Source of the DNA: Saccharophagus degradans 2-40
GTDB lineage: Bacteria > Pseudomonadota > Gammaproteobacteria > Pseudomonadales > Cellvibrionaceae
Length of the DNA stretch: 64,000 bases
Direction: 5' to 3'
NCBI RefSeq assembly: GCF_000013665.1
Contig: NC_007912.1
Location: 248,001 to 312,000 of the forward strand
Shown here: in pieces, positions 17,122-25,684 of the stretch
Numbering within the stretch: position 1 is the first letter of the stretch
Layout of the letters: each line of letters opens with the position of its first letter
Position numbers and translations under genes: made by a program
Notes under the pieces: generated by a model
The model's input: only the letters and a program-made list of their open reading frames with translations
Database searches by the model: none
What the model was told of the DNA's origin: nothing

Positions 17122-18342
17122 ATGCCTAAAAAATCATCAATTTATCACTTCCCGGTGGGCAATGGAGACATGACGTTGCTCAAAATCGCCTCGAACGATT
17201 GTTACTTCTATGTCCTGATAGACATGTATATCCGGCAGTCATGCACAGAGAAGGACGACCAATGCAATGTGTTGGATGAGCTGCACAATCTGCTCGAAAA
17301 AGACAGCGAAGGGCGCCCTTACCTGGATGCCCTCGTTTTAACCCATCCAGACAAGGACCATATCGGTGGCTATGAAAAGTATTTCTACCAAGGCTCACCG
17401 GGCGACTACGCTCCGGCAAAGTCAGGGGAGAAAGACCGCATATTTGTGCGGGAGATCTGGTCCTCACCATTGATCTTCCGAAGAAAACGAAAAAATCATA
17501 GTTTGTGCGAAGACGCAAAGGCCTTTAGGACGGAAGCAAAACGCCGAGTAGAACTCTATCGCGAGTCAAAGTCGATTGGCCCTGAAGGCGACCGAATTCG
17601 TCTGATCGGAGAGGATATCGACGGAAAAACAGACGATATCCTGGACATTGTATACAAGCCTGGAGACATCATTGGCAAAGTTAACGAAGTTACAATAAAA
17701 GAGCTAACCGTTAATATTTATGGGCCGCTCTCCGACGATGAGTTTGAAGATAGCGAAGCCCTGGATAAAAATCGATCCAGCGTCATCTTGCGGTGGGGGA
17801 TTGCTAGTCACGGCTATTCCGATCCAACCAATTTCATATTGCTTGCCGGTGATGCGAGTGTAGAGGCTTGGGAGATCATTTGGAGGAAATTTAAGGCTGA
17901 CCCCAAAAAGCTTTCATATGACCTTTTGTTAGCGCCCCATCATTGTTCCTGGCACACGCTGTCACACGATAGCTATTCAAAATGTGATAACCCAAAGGTT
18001 TCAGAAACCGCTAAGAAAGCGTTAAGTCAGGCTAGAAATGGAGCAGTTATTCTCTCCAGCAGCGACCCGATTAAAGACAACAAAAATGACCCACCCAATT
18101 ACGGAGCTAAGAAAGAATACGAGAGTATTGTTAGTTCGGCGAAAGGTACGTTTTTATGTTTGGCCGACAACGTTAAGAACGGTGAGAAGGCTCCTTCAGT
18201 TCTCGAATACCGCTTAACGAATGAAGGACCACAAAAGGTCAGCAAAACAGCAGCTTCCGGTTCTACTTCATCGGCTAAAAAACGAACCGCGGCTACCACC
18301 ACACTTATTGGTCATTCGGGGCAAGCAATTGGACATGGCTGA
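17122..18342 (+). CDS. Metallo-beta-lactamase-fold hydrolase
   Basis: 406 residues. The HxDxDH zinc motif is present (ALVLTHPDKDHIGGYEKYF, near residue 74), with later metal-ligand segments LLAGDAS and LLAPHHCSWH. The layout resembles the ComEC-type MBL domain. It has no signal peptide and starts with a short basic N-terminus. The C-terminus is a low-complexity Ser/Thr/Ala/Lys tail. It overlaps the E2-E1-JAB gene by 8 bp. MBL-fold genes are known neighbours of bacterial E2-E1-JAB fusions, though their substrate there is unknown. Confidence 0.8.
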   Translation: MPKKSSIYHFPVGNGDMTLLKIASNDCYFYVLIDMYIRQSCTEKDDQCNVLDELHNLLEKDSEGRPYLDALVLTHPDKDHIGGYEKYFYQGSPGDYAPAKSGEKDRIFVREIWSSPLIFRRKRKNHSLCEDAKAFRTEAKRRVELYRESKSIGPEGDRIRLIGEDIDGKTDDILDIVYKPGDIIGKVNEVTIKELTVNIYGPLSDDEFEDSEALDKNRSSVILRWGIASHGYSDPTNFILLAGDASVEAWEIIWRKFKADPKKLSYDLLLAPHHCSWHTLSHDSYSKCDNPKVSETAKKALSQARNGAVILSSSDPIKDNKNDPPNYGAKKEYESIVSSAKGTFLCLADNVKNGEKAPSVLEYRLTNEGPQKVSKTAASGSTSSAKKRTAATTTLIGHSGQAIGHG

Positions 18343-20542
18343 AGAAAAACCTGAACGCGAGATTACACCAGATATTCACGATGTCATCCGTTGGTTGGAC
18401 GAAACCCGCTCTGTCGCTGGAATACAAACTGTAACCTCTTCGGACGATGGAGTAGTGGTCGCAACAAACTGGAGGGTGGACTTACCCATTCGATTTGAAT
18501 CCGAAGGAGAAACGGAGTCAGGGATACGCTCGATAGAGGCTGTATCGTGGGTATTCCCCTGGGAATACCCCTTGCGTGCTCCTCAGCCCAAATTAAGGGA
18601 GGACTTCCCTTTAACACTACCGCACATCAACCCTGTCGTCGAGGGTGAAGATATATCCCCTTGTATTGCCGAGGTAGATTTGACAGACCTTTTGCATAGC
18701 AGTGGTATCGAGGCGGTTTTTGGTGCTATGACGCATTGGCTTAACAACGCGGCCTCTGGAGAGTTGCTTTGTCCTGTGCAGGGATGGGAGCCTGTACGTC
18801 GCGACAATGCTTCCGGGCTAATCAGTGCAGATACTTATGCAATTCGCGAGGAGCTCAATAATTATGCCCCAGTCCGGTATTGCCGGTACAGATACACTGT
18901 ATTCGGAGAGACCAACGATTTGGTATTGGGGCGTATCGAGACGCCAACACTCGGCAGTCCAAATAGCGTCTTCAAGGCAAAGGACGTTGGTATCTTAAAT
19001 GGAATCCGACACGGTCTTGCGCTGCTGTTGCAAGTAGATGGGATTGTTGGAGAATATTGGGCGGAGTCTGTTAAGACGCTTGCGGACCTAAAGGGGCTAC
19101 TAAAAAAGCTGCAGTTGATCGATGCTTTTGATGCTCGCTTAAAGCACGTTATGGCTACCTCTTCGCCGAAGGCATGCGCAGCTCGGAATAAGGCTCGAGT
19201 TGAAGAATTTTTGGTTGTGATAGCTGTAAAACGACCGTTCAGCGTGATCGGTGCAGGCAACCCGTGGGAGCTTCTGCCATACCGAGTCTGTTTTACTGGG
19301 AACTCAGAACGACTGGCCGGTGATACACCTGTTTATGCGCCACTGATGATTAAATCTACCTGCCCCGCTATGCTTCGAGCTGTATCTGGAGTAGAGCAGG
19401 ATGCTGAGGCTATACCTATATCCTTTATCGGTTGTGGCAGTCTGGGTTCAAAAATGGCTTTGCATTTAGCCAAGAGCGGCAGGTATGAATTTTCATTAAT
19501 CGATGACGATATTTTTTCTAGTCACAATAATGCCCGCTACGGTGCAGTGGTAGATGGCTTTGATAGTATCGGCTGCCCGAAAGTAACCTTAGTAGCCAGA
19601 GACATTCAGGCACTTGGTGTAAGAGTTGAACCACTAAAGGTTGATGTTCTGGAACTCGGGAAAAGCAAACCTGCTATTGCTGACAAAAAGTTTCGTTATA
19701 TTCTCGATACAAGCGCGTCTTTGCCAGTCCGCTACTTTCTTGCTCATCACGCGAAGCTCTCTGCGTGTTTGATGCATAGCATCCTTTACGGAAAGGCAAC
19801 AATGGGAGTGTTGGCTATCGAAGGGAAAGAAAGGTCCGTTCGAGTTGATGACTTGATGGCATATACCAATACGCTTTGTGTTAAAGACGACCTCGTTCAA
19901 AAAGCTATGTATGGCGGAGCAATTACAAGAGAAAGTTTTGGTGACGGTTGCAGCTCGGCGACAACGATTATGGATGATATTGGGCTTTCCATTCTATCTG
20001 CGGCCTTAGCAGGGAAAGTAAACCAGCATATTGGTGAGAACACGGGTCCAGGTGAAGGTCTGCTCAACATCGGTCACTTAGACAAGGATTATAACCTCGA
20101 ATGGACGAGCCACGTATTACCTGCTACCCACGTCATCTCCAGAGATACACATTTTTGTTGGGAAATCCGAGTTCTAGGAAATATAAGAGACCAAATAGAA
20201 CGAGAGTCGAAAGGTTCTTCTGTTGAACAAGGCGGTGTGCTAGCGGGCATGGTCTGCCATCTATCAAAAACCATTTATGTTACTCTGGTTGTGCCTGCGC
20301 CAGATGGAACCATTCGTACACCAGCTCGACTCGATATTGCTACCACTGGTCTTGAAGAAATATTTGAAAATATTCACTCCGCCACGAATGGACAAATCAC
20401 CCTGCTGGGTACTTGGCATAGTCATACCACACCTTCACCGCCAAGCCTCAAGGACAGAGTCACATACGAAAAATTAGCAAAAAATTATGATTTACCCGTG
20501 GTTATGCTTGTTTATACAGGAGGGCGCATAGAGCGCGTTTAG
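18335..20542 (+). CDS. E2-E1-JAB triple fusion, bacterial ubiquitin-like conjugation protein
   Basis: 735 residues from the ATG at 18335. A longer frame from 18221 would overlap the MBL gene deeply and is rejected. Residues about 15-160 form an E2-like domain (FPWEYPLRAPQP, then SPCIAEVD near residue 108 with a candidate catalytic Cys). A ThiF/E1 adenylation domain begins near residue 365 (SFIGCGSLGSKMALHLAKSG, then LIDDDIFSSHNNAR). The C-terminal JAB deubiquitinase-like domain has the metal motif GTWHSHTTPSPPSLKDR near residue 693. The separate type II CBASS proteins Cap2 (E2-E1) and Cap3 (JAB) are here in one chain. No CD-NTase or ubiquitin-like gene is visible nearby, so the modifier and target are unknown. 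Confidence 0.85.
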   Translation: MAEEKPEREITPDIHDVIRWLDETRSVAGIQTVTSSDDGVVVATNWRVDLPIRFESEGETESGIRSIEAVSWVFPWEYPLRAPQPKLREDFPLTLPHINPVVEGEDISPCIAEVDLTDLLHSSGIEAVFGAMTHWLNNAASGELLCPVQGWEPVRRDNASGLISADTYAIREELNNYAPVRYCRYRYTVFGETNDLVLGRIETPTLGSPNSVFKAKDVGILNGIRHGLALLLQVDGIVGEYWAESVKTLADLKGLLKKLQLIDAFDARLKHVMATSSPKACAARNKARVEEFLVVIAVKRPFSVIGAGNPWELLPYRVCFTGNSERLAGDTPVYAPLMIKSTCPAMLRAVSGVEQDAEAIPISFIGCGSLGSKMALHLAKSGRYEFSLIDDDIFSSHNNARYGAVVDGFDSIGCPKVTLVARDIQALGVRVEPLKVDVLELGKSKPAIADKKFRYILDTSASLPVRYFLAHHAKLSACLMHSILYGKATMGVLAIEGKERSVRVDDLMAYTNTLCVKDDLVQKAMYGGAITRESFGDGCSSATTIMDDIGLSILSAALAGKVNQHIGENTGPGEGLLNIGHLDKDYNLEWTSHVLPATHVISRDTHFCWEIRVLGNIRDQIERESKGSSVEQGGVLAGMVCHLSKTIYVTLVVPAPDGTIRTPARLDIATTGLEEIFENIHSATNGQITLLGTWHSHTTPSPPSLKDRVTYEKLAKNYDLPVVMLVYTGGRIERV

Positions 20543-20545
20543 TTA

Positions 20546-21277
20546 ATGCTCAAGGAACTATCAAAACACTTCGAACACTACGCAATACATGCCCGGTTTA
20601 TGCCTGTATTCGTTGTTATTTTCCCTTTGGTGCTAACTATTTTGGCGTGGTACCCACAGGCAAAAACAGTCCTGGGTGGGGCAATGACTTTACTTATTAG
20701 CTTTGGGGTTATGTCGTTTTTATCTATTTATGTGTCAAATCTAGGCAATGATTTGCAAGATAAATATTTCAAGAGCTGGGGCGGAGCGCCTTCGACTTTA
20801 CTTCTGTTACCAGGTAACAAGGAATTGGATAGATACACAAAACAGCGATATTTTAAATGGCTCAATAGTAAATGCAGTGGACTGGGTTTACCGGAATCTA
20901 TAGATGATCAAAGTGACAGCGAAGAGCTATACGAAAAAATTAGGAGCGCGGGTAATTTTATGCGTGAGTACACAAGGGATAGAAAAAAATACAGTCAAGT
21001 GTACAACGACAATGTAGCTTATGGATTTGCCCGTAACATCGTTGCTATAAGAATCGCAGGATTAGTAATTGCGTCAGTCTCACTAATTTCAAACGGAATA
21101 TGTTTATATTTCCTCACAGGCACTGATTCTCATAACGCTATTAATTCAATTGGTGTTGTTGCTTTTTTGGTGTCCATTATATGTCTATTGATTCACAGCG
21201 TCGTGCTGAAAGAAGAATTTGTTAAACGTAGAGGCTATAGATACGCCAAGACACTATTTGAAGCGTGTGAAAAATAG
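20546..21277 (+). CDS. Multi-pass membrane protein, possible effector of the E2-E1-JAB module
   Basis: 243 residues. Two hydrophobic segments lie near the N-terminus (FVVIFPLVLTILAWY and LGGAMTLLISFGVMSFLSIY) and two near the C-terminus (IAGLVIASVSLISNGICLY and SIGVVAFLVSIICLLIHSVV), around a cytoplasmic helical loop of about 110 residues. This resembles the four-helix pore-forming effectors found with nucleotide-signalling systems, but the match is only topological. It starts 3 bp after the E2-E1-JAB stop, so it belongs to the operon. Confidence 0.55.
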   Translation: MLKELSKHFEHYAIHARFMPVFVVIFPLVLTILAWYPQAKTVLGGAMTLLISFGVMSFLSIYVSNLGNDLQDKYFKSWGGAPSTLLLLPGNKELDRYTKQRYFKWLNSKCSGLGLPESIDDQSDSEELYEKIRSAGNFMREYTRDRKKYSQVYNDNVAYGFARNIVAIRIAGLVIASVSLISNGICLYFLTGTDSHNAINSIGVVAFLVSIICLLIHSVVLKEEFVKRRGYRYAKTLFEACEK

Positions 21278-21309
21278 AATATATAGTTCAACAATTATCA
21301 ATGTGTCTG

Positions 21310-21326
21310 GGTATCGTTAAGAGTAA
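21310..21326 (+). repeat. 17-bp direct repeat, left copy, flanking the GNAT-like/HNH module
   Basis: The 17 bp GGTATCGTTAAGAGTAA recur exactly at 24190-24206, where they cover the last codons and stop of the PP2C gene. The two copies bracket the 569-residue gene and the HNH gene (2.9 kb apart). This suggests that the module entered or can leave by recombination at this sequence. Between the left copy and the next gene, an open frame of about 43 codons (21332-21463) ending in LQRFYKA looks like the C-terminal scrap of another gene. Confidence 0.5.
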
Positions 21327-21478
21327 GCTAGAAGATTGAAGGTCAGCCTCTCGTGAAGTTTGATGGTCATCTCAGTGCTAACACCATAAAACATGCCTTT
21401 GTTTCAGAGAAACTGGATATCGAAAACACAGTTCAGTATTTACAAAGATTTTATAAAGCGTAAGGGGCTAATAAGCGA

Positions 21479-23188
21479 ATGGATGTAACGAACGATTGGT
21501 TAAGGCGCAATCTGCGACGCGGATTAGAATGGTCTGACGGTGTAACCAAGATAACCATCTCTGATTCAAGCGGAGTGGAGGTTAGGGTGTATCCCGGCGG
21601 ACAATCCCAACAATCGATACCGTTACTGACGAACCATGGATTTGATCATATCCATATTTGTGACTTGCAAGGAGCGGGCTCGGAAACTGATTGGCACAAC
21701 AAGCGATACGGCACTCTGATAGTGAATCTCCTTATTCAGGCCTATAAAGTGATATTTCCTGTAGAGGAGCATGCTTCAATACGGGTGATTGGCGAGACTC
21801 ACTGCACGTTAAGCCAGAATGATCCCGGCGTAATAGAAGACTGCAAGCGAAGGAGTCACTTTTGGAGTCGGTTCGGTTTATCAGTCACGCACCCGGAAAG
21901 AAGAAAGTCGCCAATGTCATGTACATTAGCGAATTTAAAAATTGTAGACCGGGAAGTGTATCCGGGATTAAACACTGCGCTGTCACTTTCAGATTTCCGT
22001 CTGCAGGTGCACACACCAATATTTTTCGAGGAAGATATCAATAAGCTCAACAGGATTGATGTTTATGAGCATGAGATTGAAGACTTAGGTAAAAAACGAA
22101 AAGAAATTCGCGAATATGAAGATTCTATGTATCGCGAGTATCGGTATGCGGCCATGGTTGTTTCCGCGTTGATCGCGTTGGGACTAACCTCCATCGATCC
22201 ATTCAATGTCCACTTGATCAAGAAGATACTGATCTTTATTGGTACCGCTTTCCTAAGTTACTTTGTCATTCTACGGTATACACCAACTTCCTGGGTTCAC
22301 CGCATGCCTTCCGCTTTCTCTCTGCGTCGCGCTAAGAATGACAGAGAAGATACGCTGAAGTATCTGGAGTCGAAGCTGAATGACGTCATCAAAGGTGATA
22401 ATCGTTTTCTCGGCAGAATATACGGTAGCCTCAAACAATATTTGTCTGACCTGCCTAAAAACGATTCGTTTGATTACGTCACCTATTTTGCTGGAAAAGG
22501 ACAAGTGGAAAGCCACGACCCACTCCTCTTGACCGCGATGGTATTGAAAACTAAAGAAGCCATTGCAGAGTTAAATAAACGCAGGACGACTGAAGAAGTG
22601 ACTAATGATGATTTTATGTTTGGAACGGTTGCATCTATGTGTGTTAGTAATCTCAAGTTCTATGCTTCCATGCTTGGACCGCATTTCACTCATCATATAA
22701 ATCGATTGCTGGCCAAAAGAGAGAATAATTTGGTGCGCATCAGTGGTACTCCCAACAATTCAATTGCCGGCGTTCTGGCGCTATTAAAAGACGATATTGG
22801 CCGGATTTTAATTTACGCAAGTGATATGGCGGACGACACCCGGAGATTCGGGGTAAAAATTTACTTGAGTTCCGGAGTGTTGGATTTTTCGAGAGTTTGG
22901 TGCACATGGAAGGAACATTATTTCGAATATGCTATAGACGCGCTAAGTGTATTTTTCTTACGGGAATGTGACGAAGATGACATGCTGATTTCGAAAGTAT
23001 ATTTCGCGTGGTCATTATCCCCAATCGATAGACCTCAATTGGCTGGGCAAAATTTACCTGATTTCGCAAAGGAAATATCTGATATTTCTGGTTCGAGATA
23101 TGGTGACGAATTTATCGAGTCTTGCGCGAAAAAGGTAATGAGCAAGCTTCAGCCGGACCAAAAGAAAGTGGCGGTAGAACCTGCGTGA
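21479..23188 (+). CDS. Unknown 569-residue protein with a GNAT-like N-terminus and a central membrane hairpin
   Basis: No known family was recognised. The first ~180 residues include GYGTLI-like sequence (NKRYGTLIVNLLIQAYKVIF) and an acidic beta pattern reminiscent of a GNAT acetyltransferase, but the acetyl-CoA loop is not clear. A helical charged stretch (residues 190-215) leads into two hydrophobic segments (AAMVVSALIALGL and ILIFIGTAFLSYFVI), then a helical C-terminal half of about 300 residues. Membrane-anchored effector or sensor are both possible. It is translationally coupled to the HNH gene: its TGA overlaps a GTG start in a GTGA junction. Confidence 0.45.
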   Translation: MDVTNDWLRRNLRRGLEWSDGVTKITISDSSGVEVRVYPGGQSQQSIPLLTNHGFDHIHICDLQGAGSETDWHNKRYGTLIVNLLIQAYKVIFPVEEHASIRVIGETHCTLSQNDPGVIEDCKRRSHFWSRFGLSVTHPERRKSPMSCTLANLKIVDREVYPGLNTALSLSDFRLQVHTPIFFEEDINKLNRIDVYEHEIEDLGKKRKEIREYEDSMYREYRYAAMVVSALIALGLTSIDPFNVHLIKKILIFIGTAFLSYFVILRYTPTSWVHRMPSAFSLRRAKNDREDTLKYLESKLNDVIKGDNRFLGRIYGSLKQYLSDLPKNDSFDYVTYFAGKGQVESHDPLLLTAMVLKTKEAIAELNKRRTTEEVTNDDFMFGTVASMCVSNLKFYASMLGPHFTHHINRLLAKRENNLVRISGTPNNSIAGVLALLKDDIGRILIYASDMADDTRRFGVKIYLSSGVLDFSRVWCTWKEHYFEYAIDALSVFFLRECDEDDMLISKVYFAWSLSPIDRPQLAGQNLPDFAKEISDISGSRYGDEFIESCAKKVMSKLQPDQKKVAVEPA

Positions 23189-23937
23189 CTCTCATTGAAT
23201 CCGTTCAACCTACGCTGGATAAGCTCAAGAAGCGGATTGAGAAAGAGGGCTTAAGGGATCTTACGCACCTTGATTATGACCGATATCTTAATACTTCATT
23301 ATGGAGCAAAATTAAGCATTGGATCTATGAGCGAGATGGCCACACTTGCAGGATTTGCTCTTCGGAGGGACGGTTTATTGAAATGGACGTTCACCATAGG
23401 AGCTATGATCTGGATGTCTTGGAAGGACGAAATGAAGAAATGCTTGTGACACTCTGCAGGCGATGTCACACATTGATTGAGCAGTATCCAGATGGACGCC
23501 GGCGGCATGATTTGCAAGAAAAGGACGTCGAGTACTTTCGGCTAATCGAAATCCACACCAATATGTGTAGATCCGGTATTCCTTTAAATCTTTCATCTAA
23601 ATTAACGAGTCGATCCATCAATATTGCTCTTTGGCATGATCAAAATGAGGCCCTGATATTCACCTCTTTAGAATCTCTTTTATTTCACTACTCCATGGTG
23701 GTGTACCACGCTAATCGAGAAGCTATTCGAATTCCAATGCCATTTGGACGAGATCGTTTTCATCAGAAATCTGGAGCCAGGTTTTTTGATCGGGCCGATG
23801 GCAAGGTGCTAATGTCGATACGAATGGTAAATGGTGAAGCCTTAATCAAAATATCATCGAGTACCGTGGTTCCGTTTCAGGATACATTAGCTGAGGTTAT
23901 CGCCGATAGCGTATGGAAACCCACGTCTAGCCTGTAG
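23185..23937 (+). CDS. HNH-family endonuclease
   Basis: 250 residues from the GTG at 23185, chosen because it overlaps the previous stop codon (GTGA). A TTG at 23122 would extend the frame 21 codons into the upstream gene. The HNH core is clear: CRIC near residue 52, MDVHHRSY with the catalytic His pair, and LCRRCH as the second Cys pair. HNH nucleases cut DNA with a single metal ion. The C-terminal ~120 residues are unassigned and might recognise the target. Pairing with a membrane-segment protein in a defence island suggests a phage-restricting role, by context only. Confidence 0.7.
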   Translation: MTLIESVQPTLDKLKKRIEKEGLRDLTHLDYDRYLNTSLWSKIKHWIYERDGHTCRICSSEGRFIEMDVHHRSYDLDVLEGRNEEMLVTLCRRCHTLIEQYPDGRRRHDLQEKDVEYFRLIEIHTNMCRSGIPLNLSSKLTSRSINIALWHDQNEALIFTSLESLLFHYSMVVYHANREAIRIPMPFGRDRFHQKSGARFFDRADGKVLMSIRMVNGEALIKISSSTVVPFQDTLAEVIADSVWKPTSSL

Positions 23938-24189
23938 ATTTCTCTACTTTTTAAAGCTTTTTCCTTGGTGACTTGGTGAATTTCGATGAATCTATGAATT
24001 CACGATTTAACCATATCGATGAGAATTATCAATGAACTTTCGATCAAAATAATGTTCCGTAGCAAAAGCTCTATAAGTAGCCGGGTTTAGGAATGAGGCT
24101 TGGACAAGTGCTTTTGAACATCGTTTTTCCACCAATGAGTCGCAACATTGAATGTTTAGTTGTAGTCAAATATTTAATCGAAGTTGACA

Positions 24190-24206
24190 GGTATCGTTAA
24201 GAGTAA
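24190..24206 (+). repeat. 17-bp direct repeat, right copy
   Basis: Identical to 21310-21326. It contains the stop codon and last two codons of the PP2C gene (24197-24199 and following), so the ancestral sequence is probably the PP2C 3' end. The left copy would then be a duplicate made on insertion of the intervening module. Confidence 0.5.
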
Positions 24207-24952
24207 ATAACAAGCAGGTTCGGTGAATCAGAATGCATCCTAAGTGCCTTTCCGCCACGCTTGATTGTCAGGAAACTGGCGTCGTCAGCAATATCGCCCA
24301 TTGCAATACCTTGATGAAGATGCTCGCTCCAGTATCCGTCTGTACCGATGATTATACTCGTAGTTGCTGCTTCAGAAGCATCGATGCATATTTTTGATTT
24401 TACAACTGTTGGGCTGGTGAAGCGGCGAGCATTCAGGCATTGTGTAAGAGTGTGCTCTGAAATATTCTGCTTCGAAACTTTAACCTCGTGCGAATCGTGT
24501 TCTCGAGGTAAATACAGTGGGAGTTCATTCAATCTGTGTGGTTTACTTAGCCACTGAACTTTTTCTGCATTCGTTATTAGCCCGAAGCGACAGTCACCGG
24601 TAAAGAGCCATTTTATATCACCTGTTTCTATATTTACAGTTAGTACTCCATAGCTAGCGATGTCGTGCAGATAGTGGCTTCTTAATTTTTTTTGCTGATC
24701 TGATAGCGCGTGTATGATAGCCTCTTCAGAAGAGAGTACTTCCAATTTAAGTATTTTCTGCAAACAGCTATCTGCCCAAAAAGATGCTAATCGTTTAGTG
24801 GGGCTCTGGAAATATTTTGACGTTCTGGGCGTTCTATTTTCTGCTGCGTCTACAAGTACTACAATTAAAAAGTGCCCTTTGTATCCTAGAGCAACTGCAT
24901 CATTATTGTAGGATCGCTCCTTACCGCGCTGACTTGTCCATTTAATTTTCAT
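24197..24952 (-). CDS. PP2C-like protein phosphatase domain
   Basis: 251 residues with the PP2C-type pattern: QRGKERSYNNDA at the N-terminus, VVLVDAAEN where the metal-binding DG motif normally sits, FTGDCRFGL, then IIGTDGYW near residue 205 and IADDASFL. The usual second-motif DGxGG is altered (VDAAE), so catalysis may be changed. Phosphatases of this fold reverse Ser/Thr phosphorylation. It lies 9 bp after the nucleotidyltransferase gene and is last in a three-gene minus-strand unit. No partner kinase is visible in the window. Confidence 0.7.
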   Translation of the reverse strand: MKIKWTSQRGKERSYNNDAVALGYKGHFLIVVLVDAAENRTPRTSKYFQSPTKRLASFWADSCLQKILKLEVLSSEEAIIHALSDQQKKLRSHYLHDIASYGVLTVNIETGDIKWLFTGDCRFGLITNAEKVQWLSKPHRLNELPLYLPREHDSHEVKVSKQNISEHTLTQCLNARRFTSPTVVKSKICIDASEAATTSIIIGTDGYWSEHLHQGIAMGDIADDASFLTIKRGGKALRMHSDSPNLLVIYS

Positions 24953-24961
24953 CGTGCTATG

Positions 24962-25684
24962 TCACTTTAGGCTGTCTGAAGCGTATGAAGATAGAGTATC
25001 TAGTCGTTCGAAGATTAGATCTTCTCTCTCAGCATTCCCTTTCGCTTGACTTTGAACTGCATACTCAAAATTAATATCCTTTAAAAGAGGGGTTAATTCT
25101 TTCGATATATAGGTTTGCAGTTCTGGTGGGGCCATTTTTACTTCTCCTAGAAGTTCTTCTCGCCCGTCGACTAGATTGAGAATATCCTCGATGTCTCTAC
25201 TACTCAACGCGTCGTTGTTACCTCGCCCCTTGTATGCTTCGAGCTTGGTAGCTAAAAAGTAAACCGGCGTAACTAATTTGATGGTGAGATCAGGATTGAG
25301 GCGATAATTTTCTGCAGTTTGCATTGCATCTTTGTACCAGCAATTGCTAAAGCCCAGGACGCCTTCATCATCAGGCATGAAATCCACTCGAAGGTCGCCT
25401 AGTTGCATTGCACAAATTGGCGGCGCCTCTCCTGGGGCGGGGTTGGGCATGGTGAACCCCTGTGTTTTGAGTTTTTCCTGTAATTGATGGAATTCTACAT
25501 AACCCATTGTATGAACAATTAGGTCGACGTCGTCAGTATGTCGTACTTGCTCTTTTGTGTATTCATCTGTAAGTAAAAGTCCAGTGGTGCATCCACCAAC
25601 AAATGTCATTTGTTGTCGAAACTCATCTCCCAGCGCATTGGCTACATTTTCGATCATCTGCTTGTGAACTGGCATTGCGCTCAT
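24962..25684 (-). CDS. Nucleotidyltransferase-fold protein, AbiEii-like
   Basis: 240 residues. The nucleotidyltransferase pattern is visible: TFVGGCTTGLLL near residue 28, then RHTDDVDLIVH with the metal-binding acidic pair, a third acidic strand LRVDFMP, and downstream ATKLEAYKGRG and SSRDIEDILNLV. The last two match the K-x-x-A..R and D-x-x-D-I segments of AbiEii/DUF1814-type proteins. AbiEii toxins transfer nucleotides to tRNA. It overlaps the upstream wHTH gene in an ATGA junction, the usual antitoxin-toxin order, so a type IV toxin-antitoxin pair is the best reading. Confidence 0.7.
   Translation of the reverse strand: MSAMPVHKQMIENVANALGDEFRQQMTFVGGCTTGLLLTDEYTKEQVRHTDDVDLIVHTMGYVEFHQLQEKLKTQGFTMPNPAPGEAPPICAMQLGDLRVDFMPDDEGVLGFSNCWYKDAMQTAENYRLNPDLTIKLVTPVYFLATKLEAYKGRGNNDALSSRDIEDILNLVDGREELLGEVKMAPPELQTYISKELTPLLKDINFEYAVQSQAKGNAEREDLIFERLDTLSSYASDSLK

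Noticed and set aside
18221-18334. Upstream extension of the E2-E1-JAB gene to 18221
   Set aside because: It would overlap the MBL gene by 122 bp. The ATG at 18335 gives the usual 8-bp coupling overlap.
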